Positions 63,945 to 64,000 of a DNA stretch of 64,000 bases are shown here, one piece after another (the stretch's first letter is position 1; each line of letters opens with the position of its first letter). Under the pieces are notes generated by a model that saw only the letters and a program-made list of their open reading frames with translations, searched no databases and was not told the DNA's origin. A program made the translations under genes and the position numbers. Source of the DNA: Pararhodonellum marinum (GTDB lineage Bacteria > Bacteroidota > Bacteroidia > Cytophagales > Cyclobacteriaceae); the NCBI RefSeq assembly GCF_015354735.1, contig NZ_JACEFJ010000008.1:124001-188000 (forward strand). Direction: 5' to 3'.

Positions 63945-64000
63945 TGGGAAATACCCTGGAAGAAAGATGTGCCAGTACCTCCAGAATTTCTGATTTAAAT

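Noticed and set aside
1-64000. CRISPR array or insertion sequence
   Set aside because: No regularly spaced repeats with unique spacers and no transposase-like gene with terminal repeats were seen.

Overview
The window is a piece of a Bacteroidota chromosome. Gene content, the TAnnTTTG-type promoters, two type IX secretion substrates with different C-terminal sorting domains and a PorP/SprF gene all point that way. The mix is most like Cytophagales (Cyclobacteriaceae relatives); that rank is inference from gene content only.

Bases 1-28.1 kb are ordinary core genome. A plus-strand run rpoZ-coaBC-DUF4835-recN is followed by fabI, an M48 protease, a divergent pair made of a PorP/SprF-like membrane protein and a 1859-residue T9SS type B surface protein with a collagen-like insert, yaaA and an MFS permease. 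A minus-strand series then runs from 26.8 to 15.4 kb: phoH, GNAT, comEC, enoyl-CoA hydratase, recQ, a small unknown, Nudix, thioesterase, TPR lipoprotein, threonylcarbamoyl-AMP synthase, pgk and a thermonuclease. A SAM hydroxide adenosyltransferase, an ABM monooxygenase and tRNA-Leu(CAA) follow.

Bases 28,228-46,418 are an integrated genomic island of about 18.2 kb. The 3' end of tRNA-Leu (25 bp) is repeated exactly at the far end, next to a tyrosine integrase, and each copy is followed by its own terminator. The cargo is mostly defence-like: a complete type I restriction-modification set (hsdM-hsdS-hsdR), a SIR2-domain protein, a reverse transcriptase with a structured 367-nt upstream region whose ends are complementary, a coupled beta-rich protein plus GIY-YIG-like nuclease, a truncated and frameshifted rolling-circle-type replication protein, and several gene relics including the N-terminus of a second, unrelated HsdM. 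The reverse transcriptase locus is the best candidate for an undescribed system.

Bases 46.4-64 kb return to core genome: a PqaA-like lipoprotein, an OmpA lipoprotein, DUF2461, murF, an FG-GAP protein with a T9SS type A tail, an omega-amidase, def-ruvX, a hemerythrin protein, an S41 protease, a VOC protein, an M1 peptidase, a TonB-dependent receptor and tRNA-Val(TAC).
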